Part shown: in pieces, positions 52,527-61,297 of the stretch
Numbering within the stretch: the stretch's first letter is position 1
How the letters are laid out: each line of letters opens with the position of its first letter
From: SKPS01 sp964469215
GTDB lineage: Bacteria > Bacteroidota > Bacteroidia > Bacteroidales > SKPS01
Length of the DNA: 64,000 nucleotides
Direction: 5' to 3'
NCBI GenBank assembly: GCA_964469215.1
Contig: CAYXYB010000005.1
Location: 87,754-151,753 of the forward strand
Notes under the pieces: model-generated
What the model saw: the letters and a program-made list of their open reading frames with translations, nothing else
Told to the model about the DNA's origin: nothing
Databases searched by the model: none
Program-made: the position numbers and the translations under genes

Positions 52527-53303
52527 ATGAAATTTAATAACAGAAATGTTTTTGTTGACGAGAATACAAAAATTGGCAATAATGTTAGAATAGGCGACAA
52601 TTCTGTGATTTATGGCAATGTCACTATTGGAGATAACACCATTATTTCGAATGACTGCATTATTGGAGAGCCATTACAGGATTATTATTTCAATGATGAT
52701 TATTCAAATCCCCCTACCATAATTGGATCAAACTCACTTATCAGAAGTCATACAATAATATATTGCGGTAGTGAATTTGGCAATGAATTTTCTACAGGGC
52801 ATCGTGTCACAATAAGAGAATTTACAAAATTTGGCAACCATTGCAGGATAGGCACGGTTTCGGATATTCAGGGCTATGTAACTTTTGGAGATTATTGCTG
52901 GTTGCACAGCAACGTACATATTGGTCAGAAATCAACAATAGGAAATTTTGTTTTTATTTATCCTTATGTTGTTTTTACTAATGATCCAACACCACCCTCT
53001 GACATTTGCATTGGGCCAACAGTTGGTGACTATTCACAAATAGCTGTGTTTAGTGTTTTATTACCTGGTGTTAAGATAGGCAAGCATTGCCTTATTGGTG
53101 CCGGAAGTATTGTGGGGAAAGATGTTGATGATTATCAATTAGTTCTTGGTAGCCCTGCAAAACCTGTTAAGGATGTTCGTGAGATCAAATCAAGACTATC
53201 AGAGGACACCTACTATCCATGGCCTTTAAGATTCGAAAGGGGAATGCCATGGGCAGGTATTGGCTTTGAAGAATGGCAAAAAAATATTTCAGATAATGTT
53301 TGA
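52527..53303 (+). CDS. Hexapeptide-repeat sugar 3-N-acetyltransferase (FdtC/QdtC type)
   Basis: ATG 52527, 1 nt after the isomerase stop, is preferred; the longer frame overlaps that gene. The 258-aa protein is a left-handed beta-helix built of hexapeptide repeats (IGNNVRIGDNSVIYGNVTIG onward, through about residue 200) with a loop His region HSNVHIGQKSTIGN and the usual exit GAGSIVGKDVDDYQLVLGSPAKPV. In the Fdt/Qdt pathways this enzyme acetylates the 3-amino group to give dTDP-Fuc3NAc or dTDP-Qui3NAc (family knowledge). Position between isomerase and transaminase genes supports that role. Confidence 0.85.
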   Translation: MKFNNRNVFVDENTKIGNNVRIGDNSVIYGNVTIGDNTIISNDCIIGEPLQDYYFNDDYSNPPTIIGSNSLIRSHTIIYCGSEFGNEFSTGHRVTIREFTKFGNHCRIGTVSDIQGYVTFGDYCWLHSNVHIGQKSTIGNFVFIYPYVVFTNDPTPPSDICIGPTVGDYSQIAVFSVLLPGVKIGKHCLIGAGSIVGKDVDDYQLVLGSPAKPVKDVREIKSRLSEDTYYPWPLRFERGMPWAGIGFEEWQKNISDNV

Positions 53304-53339
53304 TAGCCCTGGTTGTAAAACATTAAATTCTGTGATTGA

Positions 53340-54467
53340 ATGAAAGTCTTTCAATGTTTCCATAAGTACCCTCCTTATATTCCACAATTTGAGAAGAAAT
53401 ATAATATCGAATCACGCAATCCGGGTTTTAATGAACTGCGTGAACTGCTTATCAAAGATGGATATGCTTCAACTTATTTGTTGAAGCCGGCATTGGAAGG
53501 CAAACATGATGAGGTGTTTTATACCTTATGGGATTATGAACGTTTACAATACAAATGGGCCGAAGAGGAAGGATTAAACACTAAAGATCTGGATGAAATA
53601 AAATTAGCTCAGATTACCTCGTTTAAGCCAGATGTCTTCTATAATCATTCTCCCAGATACGATAACGATTTTGTAAAAAAACTCAGCTCTTTCACAAACC
53701 TGAAGAAGGTTTGCTGGGATGCTATTATTACCCAATATCCCCATTTGCATAAATTATATGACCTTAGACTTACTCTTTTTTACCCGTTTGTTAAGTACTG
53801 GTTAAGCAGAAACCTTCCCTCAGCCTTATTGCAACCCGCCTATACCCCTATATGGAATGATTTTTTGAACCATGAAAGAAAAATAGATATTCTATTCTAC
53901 GGGCAATATGCCCCATTTTATTTTGATTTGAGGAGTAAACTGATCAGGGAATTACTCGACTGGAGTTTAAGCAATGATTATGTAGTGCGTTTTCATCTGG
54001 ATTATAACTCAGGCCATTTTATTCGAAAAAGACATTTAAAGTTTCTGGGTAAAAATGTTTTGGTTAGTAGCACTAACAAGGTGCCCAAGGTTATTATAAA
54101 AAAAGCGCTAAGCCCGGTATACGGCTCTGAGCTTTATAATACTATCGCCCGGTCGAAAATAGTAATTAATGCTTTTACAGACAATAATGGATTATTTAAA
54201 GATAACATGCGCACATACGAAACACTTGGACTGGGAGCATTGATGATAGGTGAAGATGGCATTTATCCTGACTTTCTTGAGCCGGACATTGATTTTTTAA
54301 CCTATAAAACCTTAAACGACCTCATTGAAAAAATCGAATATGTTCTATCTCTTCCTGATCACGGAAGGGAAATGGCAAACAAGGCACATCAAAAATTGGT
54401 AAGTACCTGCACTAAAGAAAGGCAATGGGAACAGTTTTGTAAACTTGTTGAATCTCTTTACATTTAA
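53340..54467 (+). CDS. Glycosyltransferase, CgeB-like
   Basis: The 375-aa protein has a GT-B-like C-terminal half: NTIARSKIVINAFTDNNGLF, the donor-site phrase RTYETLGLGALMIGED, and a final helix YVLSLPDHGREMANKAHQKL. This order matches CgeB/group 1 glycosyltransferases that use nucleotide sugars. The N-terminal half (with FKPDVFYNHSPRYDNDF) fits an acceptor domain but is diverged. It lies inside the amino-sugar gene set, so it may transfer Fuc3NAc or Qui3NAc (inference). Confidence 0.8.
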   Translation: MKVFQCFHKYPPYIPQFEKKYNIESRNPGFNELRELLIKDGYASTYLLKPALEGKHDEVFYTLWDYERLQYKWAEEEGLNTKDLDEIKLAQITSFKPDVFYNHSPRYDNDFVKKLSSFTNLKKVCWDAIITQYPHLHKLYDLRLTLFYPFVKYWLSRNLPSALLQPAYTPIWNDFLNHERKIDILFYGQYAPFYFDLRSKLIRELLDWSLSNDYVVRFHLDYNSGHFIRKRHLKFLGKNVLVSSTNKVPKVIIKKALSPVYGSELYNTIARSKIVINAFTDNNGLFKDNMRTYETLGLGALMIGEDGIYPDFLEPDIDFLTYKTLNDLIEKIEYVLSLPDHGREMANKAHQKLVSTCTKERQWEQFCKLVESLYI

Positions 54468-54474
54468 CCATGAT

Positions 54475-55659
54475 ATGATCAAATTCCTCGATCTGCAAAA
54501 GATCAACTCCCAACATGCTTCAGAACTTAAAAAGGCGGTTGCTGAGGTTATAGATTCCGGTTGGTATTTGCTTGGTAAGCAGGTTGATCTTTTCGAAACC
54601 CAACTGGCCCGGTACATTGGTGTGAAACACGCTATTGGTGTAGCCAGTGGCCTTGATGCGCTTCGGTTAATCCTTAAAGCATATATTGAAAAAGGTGAAA
54701 TGAATGAAGGTGATGAAGTGATTGTTCCTGCAAATACATTTATTGCCAGCATACAGGCAATAACCGACAACCACCTGAAACCAGTTTTGGTTGAGCCCGA
54801 CATCAGCACCTATAATCTTGACATATCACTGATTGAACAAAATATTACTGAACGGACAAGGGCGATCATGGTTGTTCATCTTTATGGCCGGGTGTGCTGG
54901 AGCGAAGAGCTTGAAGCGATTGCAAAAAAGTATAACCTCAGGCTGATCGAAGACAACGCCCAAGCCATCGGCGCACTATACACATCCCACAGTAATCAGA
55001 ATAACATCAAACAAACAAAAAACATAAAACCTAAAAAAACCGGAGCTCTCGGAAATGCTGCCGGCTTTAGCTTTTACCCCGGCAAAAACCTCGGCGCTCT
55101 TGGTGATGCAGGAGCCGTAACAACTAACGACGCTGAATTGGCAGAAATAATCCGTGCTCTGGGTAATTATGGTAGCCTGAAAAAATATATATGTGACTAT
55201 CGGGGTCTTAACAGCCGGTTAGATGAAATCCAGGCTTCAGTTCTAAGCATCAAACTTAAATACCTTGATGCCGAAAATCAACATCGACGCGAAATTGCCG
55301 AGTATTACTGCCAAAATATTACTAATCCCGATATCATTTTACCCAATCACTATCCACTATCCACTATCCACTATCCACTATCCACTATCCATTATTCACT
55401 ATCACATGTCTGGCACCTATTCGTTATTCGCCATCCTGAACGCGACAGGCTTCAACAGTTCCTTGCCGACAATAAAATCGAGACACTGATACATTATCCG
55501 ATACCTCCTCATAAGCAAAAAGCTTATGTGGCAATGAATAAAATAAGCTTACCAATAACAGAAATGATTCATAACGAAGTGTTAAGCCTTCCAATTAGTC
55601 CCGTATTGAATATGGTTGAAGTAGAAACAGTTGTTAATAAACTCAATTCCTTAAAGTGA
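54475..55659 (+). CDS. DegT/DnrJ/EryC1/StrS aminotransferase (FdtB/QdtB type) with an in-frame heptamer-repeat insert
   Basis: ATG 54475 gives 394 aa, starting IKFLDLQKINSQHASELKKA. PLP-enzyme markers are IGVASGLDALRLILKAY (near 55), DEVIVPANTFIASIQAI (near 80), LIEDNAQAIGALY (near 158), and FSFYPGKNLGALGDAGAV, whose Lys binds PLP (near 200). It would convert the 3-keto sugar to a 3-amino sugar with glutamate. Two inserts set it apart: a polar SHSNQNNIKQTKNIKPKK loop before KTGALGNAAG, and about 20 residues (HYPLSTI repeated) made by a heptamer array at 55348-55403. These explain a length about 25-30 residues above the usual 365-370. The frame stays intact and HVWHLFVIRHPER resumes directly after. 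Confidence 0.92.
   Translation: MIKFLDLQKINSQHASELKKAVAEVIDSGWYLLGKQVDLFETQLARYIGVKHAIGVASGLDALRLILKAYIEKGEMNEGDEVIVPANTFIASIQAITDNHLKPVLVEPDISTYNLDISLIEQNITERTRAIMVVHLYGRVCWSEELEAIAKKYNLRLIEDNAQAIGALYTSHSNQNNIKQTKNIKPKKTGALGNAAGFSFYPGKNLGALGDAGAVTTNDAELAEIIRALGNYGSLKKYICDYRGLNSRLDEIQASVLSIKLKYLDAENQHRREIAEYYCQNITNPDIILPNHYPLSTIHYPLSTIHYSLSHVWHLFVIRHPERDRLQQFLADNKIETLIHYPIPPHKQKAYVAMNKISLPITEMIHNEVLSLPISPVLNMVEVETVVNKLNSLK
55348..55403. repeat. Heptamer array (CACTATC)n inside the aminotransferase coding sequence
   Basis: Six exact CACTATC units, then CATTATT and a final CACTATC: 56 nt in total. Three units make a 21-nt, 7-residue protein period (HYPLSTI). The array is the only one of the set that lies wholly within a conserved gene. 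Confidence 0.93.
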
Positions 55660-55666
55660 TATCCGG

Positions 55667-56977
55667 ATGTCTTCAGAACTACAGGATCTCCTGAAGAAAA
55701 TCCTTCCTGAAAATATAAAGAGTTATCTTAAAAGGATAATTATCAATATTATCCCATGTTTATGGAACCATAGAAATATATTTCACCTGCTTCAAACAAA
55801 TCGTTTAGTCAGGTGGTTAACCTATATCATAACATCAAGGCAATATGAAATTCGTGATTTACAAACTATTCAGGAAGAAGCATCTTTAAATCCCAATAGA
55901 ATTCAATTTCTATTCAAAAAAACATCTAAGCTTCATTACTGCCCACCAAAATATAACAATTTCACAGTAGGCAGCAATGTAATGATGGAGGCCGGTGATT
56001 ACACCAATTATGGGCTTGTAATTAATAATGCTCAAATTATCGGGTGTTCAGACCTGATACTTATAAATGACAAGACTGCACTTTATGAGCTAAAAAATTT
56101 TAATCAGGATGGAAGATATGCTTATACTGATGAAGCAATATGTTATTATGAAAAAAACAGATGCCTTCTTAGAAATCATAAATCAAACCTAATTATCAAT
56201 GAAGCAGTTTCTCTGGCAGGTAATTATTCATTTAATTACTATCATTTGATATTTGAAATATTAACGAAATTTAAATATATTCAATCAATTGATATTAGTG
56301 CAGATATTCCGGTTGTTATTGATCAAATATGTCTTGATATACCGCAATATGCAGAACTAATTGATATTTTAAATAACCCAAAAAGGGAAATTATATCTGT
56401 AAAAAAAGATGTAAGATATAAAGTCAGTAGGCTTTACTATTTGTCGAAATGCAATTTAATGCCGCCAAATTTCACAAAAGGAAGCGAATTGAAAAATCGC
56501 GACACTTTGTTTGATTTAAGCAGTCTGAAGTTTATTCGCGACAAATTGCTTCCTTATAAATCAGATAATCAATTTCCGGCAAGGATTTTTTTATCCCGAA
56601 AGCACGCCAGTATCAGAAGGCAATTTAACGAACAAGAGGTATTGGAAGTACTTAAAAATTATGATTTTAAAGAAATTTATCCGGAAGACTATTCAATAGC
56701 TGATCAAATACAAATGTTTAAATCTGCTGAGATCATAGCAGGTGGTTCCGGGGCAGCCTATACAAATCTGATATATTGTTCGCAGGGTTGCAAAGCAATC
56801 ATTTTTTCATATAATGAATTACCATTTTCAGGCTTTTCAACGCTGGCTGAGTTTGCCGGTGTTGATCTTGTTTACATAACCGCAGTTAATGACTACACTA
56901 ACTCCCTTGATATCCATTCAAACTTTTCAATCGATACACAAAAGCTGAATTATTTCCTGTCGCAATGGATGAATTGA
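55667..56977 (+). CDS. GT61-type glycosyltransferase (DUF563)
   Basis: The 436-aa protein carries the family pattern. It has a central SLAGNYSFNYYHLIFEILTK with the conserved His (near 190), then RIFLSRKHASIRRQFNEQEVLE (about 305-326; the RIFLSRKHASIRRQF part is typical), and the late IAGGSGAAYTNLIYCSQGCK (near 365-385), where most members read GAHGAxLTN. The N-terminus is Lys/Ile-rich without a signal. Donor is unknown; plant and bacterial relatives transfer xylose or other sugars. The gene is strongly AT-rich like its downstream neighbours. Confidence 0.8.
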   Translation: MSSELQDLLKKILPENIKSYLKRIIINIIPCLWNHRNIFHLLQTNRLVRWLTYIITSRQYEIRDLQTIQEEASLNPNRIQFLFKKTSKLHYCPPKYNNFTVGSNVMMEAGDYTNYGLVINNAQIIGCSDLILINDKTALYELKNFNQDGRYAYTDEAICYYEKNRCLLRNHKSNLIINEAVSLAGNYSFNYYHLIFEILTKFKYIQSIDISADIPVVIDQICLDIPQYAELIDILNNPKREIISVKKDVRYKVSRLYYLSKCNLMPPNFTKGSELKNRDTLFDLSSLKFIRDKLLPYKSDNQFPARIFLSRKHASIRRQFNEQEVLEVLKNYDFKEIYPEDYSIADQIQMFKSAEIIAGGSGAAYTNLIYCSQGCKAIIFSYNELPFSGFSTLAEFAGVDLVYITAVNDYTNSLDIHSNFSIDTQKLNYFLSQWMN

Positions 56978-57037
56978 TTTATGGAAAGTTTAAATATTTA
57001 CGGGTTGATTGGTTGCAATCATTCATCAAATTAAAAA

Positions 57038-57976
57038 ATGGAAGCTGAAAATATTCTGGTTTCAATCATCGTCATCACTTACAATTCATCACAGTTTGTG
57101 CTGGAAACTCTCGAAAGCACCAAAGCACAAACATACCAAAATATTGAGCTGATAATTAGTGATGATGGATCAACAGATGATACGGTAGCGATCTGCCTGC
57201 AATGGATTGAATCAAACCAGGAACGATTCGCAAGGACAGAAGTTATAACGGTTCATGAAAACACAGGAATTCCGGCAAACTGTAACCGCGGAGCTAAAGC
57301 AGCCAAAGGTTATTGGGTGAAGTTGATTGCAGGTGATGATGCGTTGATGAACGATTGTATACGGTTGAACATGGAACACATTAAAGAAAATACACACATT
57401 GATATATTGTTTTCCAAATCTGCACAGTATAGAAAAAACTTCGATGAAATTAATTTCATTCATTTCTTCCCTGCTGAAACAAATCAGCGGTTTTACAGCA
57501 CTGATTCTACAGCCAAAGAGCAGTTTAATATATTATTAAGAAATAACAAAGTCAACGCACCGACAGTATTTATTAAAAAAGAGGTTTTGTCATCACAAAA
57601 TTACTTTGACGAAACATATAAGTTAATTGAAGACTACCCAACTTGGCTTAAATTAACTAAAAACGGATACAAATTTCATTTTTCAGATAAAGTCACAGTC
57701 AAGCATCGTTTTCATGAAGATGCAACAGATAGCAATATATTAAACACTTTATACCAACCAAATTACTTTACTTTTGAAAAAATAAAACTCGAAATCACAA
57801 AATCAGAATTACCATCTTCTATTTATTATCAAAAGAAATACTCTATTTATATTCAACTAATTTTAAATTACTTAGGCCTAAACACAAAAACTGCATTTGT
57901 GATTTTCATTGATAGAGTCTTTACAAGCTTTCTCAACCCGTTCAAGATATATAATAAAATTTTAAAAATAACCTGA
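57038..57976 (+). CDS. Family 2 glycosyltransferase
   Basis: The 312-aa protein opens with the GT-A fold of family GT2: SIIVITYNSSQFVLETLEST (near 8), LIISDDGSTDDTVAICLQW with the first nucleotide-binding acids (near 38), and KLIAGDDALMNDCI, where the DDA triplet takes the DxD place (near 97). The C-terminal part ends with Lys-rich helices that may touch the membrane. It would extend the O-unit from a nucleotide sugar on the cytoplasmic side. Confidence 0.92.
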   Translation: MEAENILVSIIVITYNSSQFVLETLESTKAQTYQNIELIISDDGSTDDTVAICLQWIESNQERFARTEVITVHENTGIPANCNRGAKAAKGYWVKLIAGDDALMNDCIRLNMEHIKENTHIDILFSKSAQYRKNFDEINFIHFFPAETNQRFYSTDSTAKEQFNILLRNNKVNAPTVFIKKEVLSSQNYFDETYKLIEDYPTWLKLTKNGYKFHFSDKVTVKHRFHEDATDSNILNTLYQPNYFTFEKIKLEITKSELPSSIYYQKKYSIYIQLILNYLGLNTKTAFVIFIDRVFTSFLNPFKIYNKILKIT

Positions 57977-57987
57977 AATCGGATATA

Positions 57988-58914
57988 ATGCTTTCTAATG
58001 AAAATCATTACAAAGTGCTTGCAATAACCACCGAATGTGGTGAACCGCAACTTGTTATGTTGATAAAATCCCTGAAAGCACAAAAATATGTCAGTATTAC
58101 CCATCACATAATTTCTAACCAACCTAGCCTGGTGGCTGAAAGATTAATTTATGAACATGCACTGGAAGCAAAAAAACAGGGAGCTTTTGATTGGATTATC
58201 CGGCTTGATGCAGATATGATACCGGTTTCTGATTACTCTGTAATAAACCTGATTATAAATGCTGAGCTTTACCCTGATTTACATAAATTTTCAACGCCCG
58301 TACTGGATTATTTTACCGGCAGCCAGATTTCAGGTGTACACATTTTTAAACCAGACGGTGTTCCCGAAACAAGACAAACCAAAGAGTTTTATCCGGAGTA
58401 TTGGTTAACTACAATCAGGGGCATATCCTTTCACCGGATTAAAAATCCACAAATACTGCATGCTTACAATTCAGACCTTCGCCAGGCAATTCGTTTTGGA
58501 TTGCACAGAGGCATAAAAACCTTAAGAAATGGCAGCAAAGATGACATGTGGATTACCTTACTCGAATTACGGGCAAACCATCGCAGTCAGAAAAAAGAAA
58601 AAAATATTGCCGTAGCATACCTGGCATCATTGATTGGATTAGGCTTGTTTAATGAGTTTGATGTGGACTGGGCAATGGTTGACTTTGACAATAACCATAA
58701 CAAAGCCATTACTGCTTTTATTGAAGATCATATTAATAACCTGCCTCAATTACTGCGTAACCGTAAAATTCCCGGTTCAGTCTTTTTGATTCACTTCAAG
58801 AAGTACAGTTCATTGTACGATACGTTCTATTTAATCATGAAATGGTATTATATAAGATTAAAAACAATTGACCGCTTTATAAAAAAAATACGGGTTTATG
58901 AGTATAATCAGTGA
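57988..58914 (+). CDS. GT-A-like glycosyltransferase-related protein
   Basis: The 308-aa protein lacks a strong family name. The N-terminal KVLAITTECGEPQLVMLIKSL, followed by FDWIIRLDADMIPVSD (near 68-83), fits a GT-A fold, with LDADM serving as a DxD metal site. Later stretches (TTIRGISFHRIKNP, DDMWITLLELRANH) are unassigned. It begins 12 nt after the GT2 gene. A glycosyltransferase role within the locus is likely but not proven. Confidence 0.6.
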   Translation: MLSNENHYKVLAITTECGEPQLVMLIKSLKAQKYVSITHHIISNQPSLVAERLIYEHALEAKKQGAFDWIIRLDADMIPVSDYSVINLIINAELYPDLHKFSTPVLDYFTGSQISGVHIFKPDGVPETRQTKEFYPEYWLTTIRGISFHRIKNPQILHAYNSDLRQAIRFGLHRGIKTLRNGSKDDMWITLLELRANHRSQKKEKNIAVAYLASLIGLGLFNEFDVDWAMVDFDNNHNKAITAFIEDHINNLPQLLRNRKIPGSVFLIHFKKYSSLYDTFYLIMKWYYIRLKTIDRFIKKIRVYEYNQ

Positions 58915-58992
58915 TTACAGCTATATCAATTACTGTTGTCATTTCCCCCGGATAATTTTTTAAACAGAAAATTCTGACGAAAAGCCCTATCG

Positions 58993-60123
58993 ATGTCAAA
59001 CATAAAAATTGTACACGTAATCGAGACATGTTCAACCGGAGGGGCAGAAATTTTTGTAAAAACACTTTTAATAGAACTGAAACGACAAGGGTTTGATGTA
59101 GCTCTTTGGGTATTGACTAAGATTAATCAATTCAAACCCGATGACAAGAAATTAATAACATTTGAGAAAAATTATATAGATGAGTTATTAGAAAATGGGA
59201 TCCAAATAGAGTTTGTCGGAAAAAAACCAAAAAAAAACTGGCTCAGGTCTGCCATTAAGTTAAATCAGCTTTATAACAAATATAAGCCAAATATCATTCA
59301 CACGCATCTCGAATCAGTCTCTTTTCATGTCTGCCGCTCATTGTTTTTCAGAAGAGTCGTCCTGATTCAGACAATTCACAGTACGGTTATTAAATATCCT
59401 GAAATTTTAAGGCATTTAATGGCTCCGCGTATTAAAAGGTTTATTGCAATATCTGATGGGGTTAAAACAGAAATCAAAAAGCAAAAGGTTAAAGATGAAA
59501 ATATCACTGTTATTAAAAATGGAATTGATTTAAAGCGTTTTGGTTGCAAGGAGAAAATTATAAAATCTGATGTTGAAGCCATTGTGACCATTGGAAGACT
59601 TACAAAGGCTAAAAATCACAATAATTTAATCAAAGCGATAAGGTTACTAAAAGATAAGTTGCATTCGTTTGATTTACAAATTCCTCATACAGTAATTGTT
59701 GGAACAGGTGAATTGCTTCCTGAGATTAAGACCTTAATAGATAAACATGAACTCCAGAAGGATATTGTTTTATTTGGTGTGTGTGATAACATCCCTGATA
59801 TGCTTCATGAATCTGATATATATGTCATGTCATCTGATTGGGAGGGTTTAAGTATTTCGTTAATTGAAGCTTTAGCGTCCGGAATTCCAATAGTAGCAAC
59901 AGATGCAGGGAGCAACAATGAGATAATCGACAACGAAGTAAATGGGCTTCTGGTACCGGTTGCAGATTCAACAGCGTTAGCCGGGGCTATCTTCCGGCTT
60001 ATGAAAGACAAATCATTGCGACAACAATTTTCACATAATGCAAAAATTAAGTCACGTGAATTTTCTATTGAAAAATGTGCTTTAAGCCATATTCAAACAT
60101 ACAATGAATTGAATATTAATTAA
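58993..60123 (+). CDS. Family 4 glycosyltransferase
   Basis: The 376-aa GT-B enzyme starts KIVHVIETCSTGGAEIFVKT and has HTHLESVSFHVCRS near 97. The C-terminal donor half contains IVTIGRLTKAKNHNNLIKAI, VIVGTGELLPEIKTLI, the acid/base region SSDWEGLSISLIEALASGIP and VATDAGSNNEIIDNEVNGLL. All four blocks are standard for retaining GT4 enzymes. It is preceded by 78 nt without a gene. Confidence 0.94.
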   Translation: MSNIKIVHVIETCSTGGAEIFVKTLLIELKRQGFDVALWVLTKINQFKPDDKKLITFEKNYIDELLENGIQIEFVGKKPKKNWLRSAIKLNQLYNKYKPNIIHTHLESVSFHVCRSLFFRRVVLIQTIHSTVIKYPEILRHLMAPRIKRFIAISDGVKTEIKKQKVKDENITVIKNGIDLKRFGCKEKIIKSDVEAIVTIGRLTKAKNHNNLIKAIRLLKDKLHSFDLQIPHTVIVGTGELLPEIKTLIDKHELQKDIVLFGVCDNIPDMLHESDIYVMSSDWEGLSISLIEALASGIPIVATDAGSNNEIIDNEVNGLLVPVADSTALAGAIFRLMKDKSLRQQFSHNAKIKSREFSIEKCALSHIQTYNELNIN

Positions 60124-60220
60124 TAAAGTATAGTATCATTGCGTACCCCATAGTAAAATCATTTCTATACCATTAAATATTCGGATGTATTATTCCGCAA
60201 GTTAAACCAATTAAAAGCTA

Positions 60221-61204
60221 ATGCGAATTCTCTGGCCTCATAATTACGATCCCGGAAAGCCTAATGCCGGCATTTTTATGTTTATTGCTGCTGAAGGATT
60301 ACGAAAACTTGGAGTTAAGGTACACCTGGAATACCTTGGAAATCTACGTAACCCTATATCAATGCTTTACGCCAGAAATAAACTTAATAAAATGGCCGGA
60401 AGTTATGATTTAATTCATGCACAGTTTGGTTCTGCATGTGCTCTTGCTACTGCCGGCGTCAAAGCTGTTCCTAAGGTGCTGAGTTTACGTGGGAGTGATT
60501 GGAATACATATAATGGTCAGGATCTGTTTTATTATTGGCATACACGCATGGCCCGTTTATTTACAAAGCATTCAGTTAAGCATTATGATCTTGTAATTGC
60601 TGTATCTCAAAGAATAAGAAAAGAACTGGTTCACCTATTTCCAAATATTAATTGCATTACAATTCCCGATCCTATCAATCTGGATACCTTTACTGCAAAA
60701 GACAAAACAGAGTTAAGGAATGAAACAGGTTCAATAACATTTGATGAAAAATGGGTGCTGTTTAATTCCAATTCCCAACATAATCCTATAAAAAGGTATG
60801 ATTTAGCCAAAAAAGCCATTGAATTGGCATCTGAGAAAAATGATAAAATAAGGTTGAAAATTGCGAGCAACCTGCCGCACGATAAGATCCCTGATTTTGT
60901 CGCTGCTTGTGATCTAATACTCTGCACATCAACCGCCGAAGGCTGGCCAAACTCTGTTAAAGAGGCCCTTGCCTGTAACATTCCATTTGTATCAACTGAT
61001 GTCAGTGATCTTGCCGAAATTTCATCGAAGGAAAGCGTTTGTAAGGTTTGTCCTCCCAACCCTGAAATTCTTGCAGATGCAATTCTCGATGCTTTGAATC
61101 ATCCTCATGATTATAACCTTAGAAAATATGTAGAGATGATGGAAATTGAAAAAACAAGCCAAAAGCTGCTTGATCTTTATGAAGAATTATTGCTAAATAA
61201 ATAG
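60221..61204 (+). CDS. Family 4 glycosyltransferase
   Basis: The 327-aa protein is a compact GT-B enzyme: RILWPHNYDPGKPNAGIFMF at the start, LIHAQFGSACALATA near 68, KVLSLRGSDWN near 88, and a donor half with WVLFNSNSQHNPIKRYDLAK, ILCTSTAEGWPNSVKEALAC and IPFVSTDVSDLAEI. It is shorter than its neighbours, but all family blocks are there. Gaps of 97 and 93 nt flank it. The downstream gap has a weak TATCTTTC promoter-like site near 61242. Confidence 0.92.
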   Translation: MRILWPHNYDPGKPNAGIFMFIAAEGLRKLGVKVHLEYLGNLRNPISMLYARNKLNKMAGSYDLIHAQFGSACALATAGVKAVPKVLSLRGSDWNTYNGQDLFYYWHTRMARLFTKHSVKHYDLVIAVSQRIRKELVHLFPNINCITIPDPINLDTFTAKDKTELRNETGSITFDEKWVLFNSNSQHNPIKRYDLAKKAIELASEKNDKIRLKIASNLPHDKIPDFVAACDLILCTSTAEGWPNSVKEALACNIPFVSTDVSDLAEISSKESVCKVCPPNPEILADAILDALNHPHDYNLRKYVEMMEIEKTSQKLLDLYEELLLNK

Positions 61205-61297
61205 TATTAAACGCATTACATGAATGTTCCGGTTATAGTATTATCTTTCTTTCCCTGATAATCTGATCTGAGAATAAATCCTTCGATTTCACTGTTT

